From Kitasatospora herbaricolor (GTDB lineage: Bacteria > Actinomycetota > Actinomycetes > Streptomycetales > Streptomycetaceae): 64,000 nt of DNA. Positions within the stretch are counted from its first letter, which is position 1; every line of letters begins with the position of its first letter. Positions 61,390-64,000 of the stretch are shown here, piece by piece. A program made the position numbers and the translations under genes. Location: NCBI RefSeq assembly GCF_030813695.1, contig NZ_JAUSVA010000002.1, positions 7,835,501-7,899,500 on the forward strand. Direction: 5' to 3'. The notes under the pieces are model-generated. The model searched no databases. It had not been told where the DNA came from and was given only the letters and a program-made list of their open reading frames with translations.

Positions 61390-62493
61390 TCAGCAGCTCA
61401 GGTTGCTGCCGGCGGTGGTGCCGAGGATCTGGACGAAGCTCTGGTACGAGTTGATCCGGCTCTGGACCTGGGCGGGGTTGCCGCCGTTGCACTCCAGGCT
61501 GCCGTTGATGCTGCGGATGGTCTCACCGAAGCCGTAGCCGTTGACCATGGCGTTGTGCGCGGTCATGGTGCCCGGGCCGTTCTGGGTGTTCCAGTACCAG
61601 AGGCCGGTCTTCCAGGCGACCGAGGCGTCGGTCTGCACGAGGTTCGGGTTGTGCAGCAGGTCGATGCCCAGGGCGTCGCCGGCGGCCTTGTAGTTGAAGT
61701 TCCAGCTCAGCTGGATCGGGCCGCGACCGTAGTACGCGGACTGACCGGCCGGGCAGCCGTACGACTGCGAAGTGTCGCAGTAGTGCGGGTAGTTCGCGGT
61801 GTTCTGCTCGACCACGTAGACCAGGCCGCCGGTCTCGTGGCTGACGTTCGCGAGGAAGGCGGCGGCCTCCTGCTTGCGGACGGTGTCGCTGCCGGTGCCG
61901 GCGAAGCCCGGGTAGGCGCTCAGCGCGGCGGTCAGGCCGGCGTAGGTGTAGAAGGGGTTGCGGCTCGGGAACATCTGGTTGAACTGAGCCTCGCTGACCG
62001 GGAATCCGCCCGGGTTGGCGGTCTGCGTCGGGCTCGGGGACGTCCCGCCGCCCGTGCAGGTGTACGGCGACCAGTACCAGGTGCTGATCACCGGGTCGTA
62101 GCCCGGGTTGTCGTGCGTGGCCTGGTAGTACTGGCCGTTGGTGTACTTGACGATCGCGCCGGTGAGGTAGGTCTGGCCGGCGACCCAGGCGGGGTACGTG
62201 CAGCCGGTGCCGGACGTCGGGGTCGGGGTGGTCCCGCCACCGCCGCCGGAGCAGCTGCCCTGGTCGGCCCAGACGCCGGAGGAGCCGCCCGGGGTCTCGT
62301 TCTGGGTCCACCACTTCGCGGACCAGTTGTGCGAGTTGTACGAGACCTGGCCGCTGGCGGCGGTGTAGACCGTGGCCGAGTTCCAGGGCGTCGCACAGCC
62401 TGCCGCCGAGGCGGAGGCGGGGAGGAGCACGGCGAGCGCTATCGCTGTCGCGACGGCGGCCAGGATGGCCATCACGCGCTTGTGGATCGACAT
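61390..62493 (-). CDS. Secreted GH19 chitinase with two CBM5/12 domains
   Basis: A 367-residue exported enzyme. The signal peptide ends ASASAAGC. Two short chitin-binding modules follow at about 33-82 (WNSATVYTAASGQVSYNSHN) and 98-146 (YPAWVAGQTYLTGAIVKYTN), joined by Gly/Thr/Pro linkers. The GH19 domain starts near 163 (FPVSEAQFNQMFP). Catalytic Glu220 (SHETGG) and Glu229 (VVEQN) are nine apart as in Streptomyces ChiC. The C-terminus has GFGETIRSINGSLECNG. Expression is expected to follow DasR through the operators upstream. Confidence 0.96.
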   Translation of the reverse strand: MSIHKRVMAILAAVATAIALAVLLPASASAAGCATPWNSATVYTAASGQVSYNSHNWSAKWWTQNETPGGSSGVWADQGSCSGGGGGTTPTPTSGTGCTYPAWVAGQTYLTGAIVKYTNGQYYQATHDNPGYDPVISTWYWSPYTCTGGGTSPSPTQTANPGGFPVSEAQFNQMFPSRNPFYTYAGLTAALSAYPGFAGTGSDTVRKQEAAAFLANVSHETGGLVYVVEQNTANYPHYCDTSQSYGCPAGQSAYYGRGPIQLSWNFNYKAAGDALGIDLLHNPNLVQTDASVAWKTGLWYWNTQNGPGTMTAHNAMVNGYGFGETIRSINGSLECNGGNPAQVQSRINSYQSFVQILGTTAGSNLSC

Positions 62494-62624
62494 TTCATCA
62501 CCCCTCGGTGCGGTGGGGGCCGCACGAGTTGGAGGACAGGACGGTCCCGCGGGGGGCCGGCCGTGGGGAGGCCGGGCCCCGACCGGGGTGCGGGCCGGGG
62601 CGGAACTGATGGGGACTCAACAGT

Positions 62625-62659
62625 AGTGGTCTATACCTGTCAATAGGTATGGACCAAAC
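62625..62659. promoter_or_regulatory. Two dre-like DasR operators before the chitinase gene
   Basis: AGTGGTCTATACCTGT (62625-62640) matches the dre consensus closely. TAGGTATGGACCAAAC (62644-62659) is a weaker second copy. The pair lies 132-166 bp before the chitinase ATG, in the 320-bp divergent gap 62494-62813 shared with the GntR gene; no other gene is in that gap. Confidence 0.85.
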
Positions 62660-62813
62660 CTCCCGCAAACCTCCACGAGGCCCGGCCGCCCTGCCCGCTC
62701 CCGGGTGCCGGGCGCGGCCGCCGCGCCGCCGCCCTCGTTCCGGCGGTCGCCGCAGCCGGGCGACGGCCCGTTCGTGCACCCGGCCGGCCACCGGCATCTG
62801 CGAGGATGGCGGG

Positions 62814-63572
62814 GTGAACGACTACCCCGGCCCCGGTGCGCCGATCAGGTCGGGCATCCCGGACCACGGCCGGGTGCCCAAGTACTACGCGGTCAAAGGC
62901 GAGTTGGACGCGCTGCTCGACGACCTCGGCGAAGGCGGGGTGCTGCCGACCGAGCGCGACCTGGCGACCCGCTTCGCGGTCTCCCGGGACACCCTGCGGC
63001 AGGCGCTGCGGGAACTGCTGATCCAGGGCCGGGTGCGCCGTCGGGGCCGGAGCACCGTGGTGGCCGGCCCGAAGCTGGAGCAGCCGCTGTCGCTGGCCAG
63101 CTACACCGAAGGCGTCCGGCGGCAGGGCCGGGTCCCGGGCCGGAACCTGATCGGGCTGGAGACCTTCGCGGCCGACCCGGCGCTGGCCGGACAGTTGGGC
63201 CTGGCGCCCGGCGATCCGGTCTGGCACCTGGAGCGCGTGCTGCTCGCGGACGGCGAGCGGGTCGGCCTGGAGAGCACCTATCTCGCGGTCGCCCGGGTGC
63301 CCGCGCTGGACCGCGAGTTCGACCCGGGAGCCTCGCTCTACGCCTACCTGGGGGAGAAGCTCGGCATCGGCTTCGGCGGCGCGGACGAGCGGATCGAGAC
63401 CGTCCTCGCCACCCCGCGCGAGGCCCTGCTGATCGGCACCCCGCCCGCGCTCCCGATGCTGCTGCTGCACCGGCTCACCCGCGACAAGGAGGGCCTGCCG
63501 GTGGAGCGGGTCCGCTCGCTCTACCGCGGCGACCGCTTCAGCTTCACCACCCGACTGGGCGCCTCGGACTGA
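62814..63572 (+). CDS. GntR/HutC-family regulator related to DasR
   Basis: A 252-residue regulator. The N-terminal winged helix has RVPKYYAVKGELDALL, LPTERDLATRFAVSRDTLRQ and ALRELLIQGRVRRRGRSTVV. The C-terminal UTRA effector domain has LSLASYTEGVRRQGRVPGRN, IETVLATPREALLIG, LPMLLLHRLTRDKEGLPVER and VRSLYRGDRFSFTTRL. The wording is close to DasR, the GlcN-6-P sensor of streptomycetes, but the protein is clearly distinct. GTG 62814. Its position divergent from a dre-controlled chitinase suggests it senses an aminosugar too. Confidence 0.88.
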   Translation: MNDYPGPGAPIRSGIPDHGRVPKYYAVKGELDALLDDLGEGGVLPTERDLATRFAVSRDTLRQALRELLIQGRVRRRGRSTVVAGPKLEQPLSLASYTEGVRRQGRVPGRNLIGLETFAADPALAGQLGLAPGDPVWHLERVLLADGERVGLESTYLAVARVPALDREFDPGASLYAYLGEKLGIGFGGADERIETVLATPREALLIGTPPALPMLLLHRLTRDKEGLPVERVRSLYRGDRFSFTTRLGASD

Positions 63573-63711
63573 GCCGCCGCGGCTCCGCCGCCCTTCGGGC
63601 TCCGCCGCCAGGGCCCCGGGTGCCGCTGCCCCGGCCTTGGCCGCGGCTGGCGGGCCGCCCCGTCTTGGTCGCCGTGGTCGCCCCGGTCGCGCCGGTCGCG
63701 CCGGCCGGGGC

Positions 63712-64000
63712 TCAGCCGAGGGCGGCCCGCAGCCGCGCGGCCACCTCGGCGGCCGTGGCCTCGTCCGGGTAGCGCGAGCGCGGCCAGAAGAACCCGCGCA
63801 GCCCGTCCTTCGGGTTCCTGGGCACCACATGGACGTGCAGGTGCGGCACCGACTGGCTGATCCGGTTGTTGGCCGCCACGAAGCTGCCGGCCGCCGCCAT
63901 CCCCCGCTCCACCGCGGCGGTGACCAGCTGTACCCGCGCGAAGAACGGTCCGACGTCGGCCGCGGGCAGGTCGGTGACGGTCCGCAGGTGCTGCCGGGGC
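63712..64000 (-). CDS. HIT-family nucleotide hydrolase/transferase, 3' part
   Basis: The frame is open to the window edge, so the 5' end is missing. About 96 C-terminal residues are visible: VGPFFARVQLVTAAV, SFVAANNRISQSVPHLHVHVVPR and GFFWPRSRYPDEATAAEVAA. The catalytic histidine triad HLHVHVV is complete. HIT proteins hydrolyse or transfer nucleotidyl groups. The in-frame GTG at 63912 and ATG at 63900 are internal, because homologous sequence continues upstream. Confidence 0.88.
   Translation of the reverse strand, partial: PRQHLRTVTDLPAADVGPFFARVQLVTAAVERGMAAAGSFVAANNRISQSVPHLHVHVVPRNPKDGLRGFFWPRSRYPDEATAAEVAARLRAALG

Noticed and set aside
1..64000. Insertion sequences, prophage, integrative element or tRNA attachment site
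   Set aside because: No transposase, integrase, tRNA or matching direct-repeat ends were seen on either strand.

Overview
The window is chromosomal DNA from a very GC-rich actinomycete, most likely a member of the Streptomycetaceae (Streptomyces or Kitasatospora). Support comes from the extreme third-position GC, a cvn conservon (sensor kinase, roadblock, DUF742 and small GTPase), DasR-type operators before a GH19 chitinase, a carbohydrate ABC transporter without its own ATPase gene, and a B12-riboswitch-controlled cbtBA pair. I saw no rRNA, tRNA, transposase, integrase or cas gene. It reads as one continuous chromosomal segment.

Layout. (1) 1-5.6 kb: the tail of an ABC ATPase with an AbrB-like end. 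Next comes a CsoR/CstR-type regulon (DUF302, MMPL transporter, repressor) with five copies of a GATACCC-N4-GGGTATC-like operator. CbtB/CbtA under a cobalamin riboswitch and a catalytically degenerate histidine phosphatase follow. (2) 5.7-10.6 kb: a bacterial NHEJ locus (LigD polymerase-ligase fusion, Ku), a DinB-fold protein and a DEDDh exonuclease. (3) 10.6-27.6 kb: a large carbohydrate-use region with GH89, GH35, a secreted beta-helix protein with a C-terminal binding module, a DeoR/LacI hybrid regulator, a VOC protein, a sugar isomerase, DUF2264, a lipoprotein plus two-permease ABC importer and a D-2-hydroxyacid dehydrogenase. (4) 27.8-34.6 kb: a catabolic operon (Gfo/Idh/MocA dehydrogenase, DUF993 aldolase-like protein, TIM-barrel isomerase, glycerate kinase) with a divergent LacI regulator.

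(5) 34.8-49 kb: small regulator/effector pairs, mostly divergent with visible operators. These are a methyltransferase, MarR/hydrolase, an SDR under a MerR-type promoter, an ABC exporter, MFS/HbpS/MarR, a metallo-beta-lactamase-fold protein, a SIS sugar isomerase and MarR/DHA2 exporter. (6) 49.2-58.6 kb: a 1285-residue secreted subtilase, then a conservon (cvnA-D) followed by a styrene-monooxygenase-like flavoprotein. (7) 58.6-59.9 kb: about 1.3 kb without a convincing gene, filled with 10-bp-period repeats and an array of at least six copies of GTAGACCGGTCGGT plus degenerate and inverted copies. This is the least explained structure in the window. (8) 59.9-64 kb: an FAD monooxygenase, a GH19 chitinase with two carbohydrate-binding modules under dre-like sites, a DasR-like GntR regulator and the 3' part of a HIT-family gene.

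The genes of (3) and (4) probably act together. Secreted glycosidases trim a glycan, the ABC importer takes up the product, and intracellular hydrolases, isomerases and dehydrogenases channel it to central metabolism. A near-identical LacI-type operator in front of both the GH35 gene and the LacI/dehydrogenase pair suggests one regulator may link the two clusters. All functional calls come from reading the translated sequences; no database search was run.
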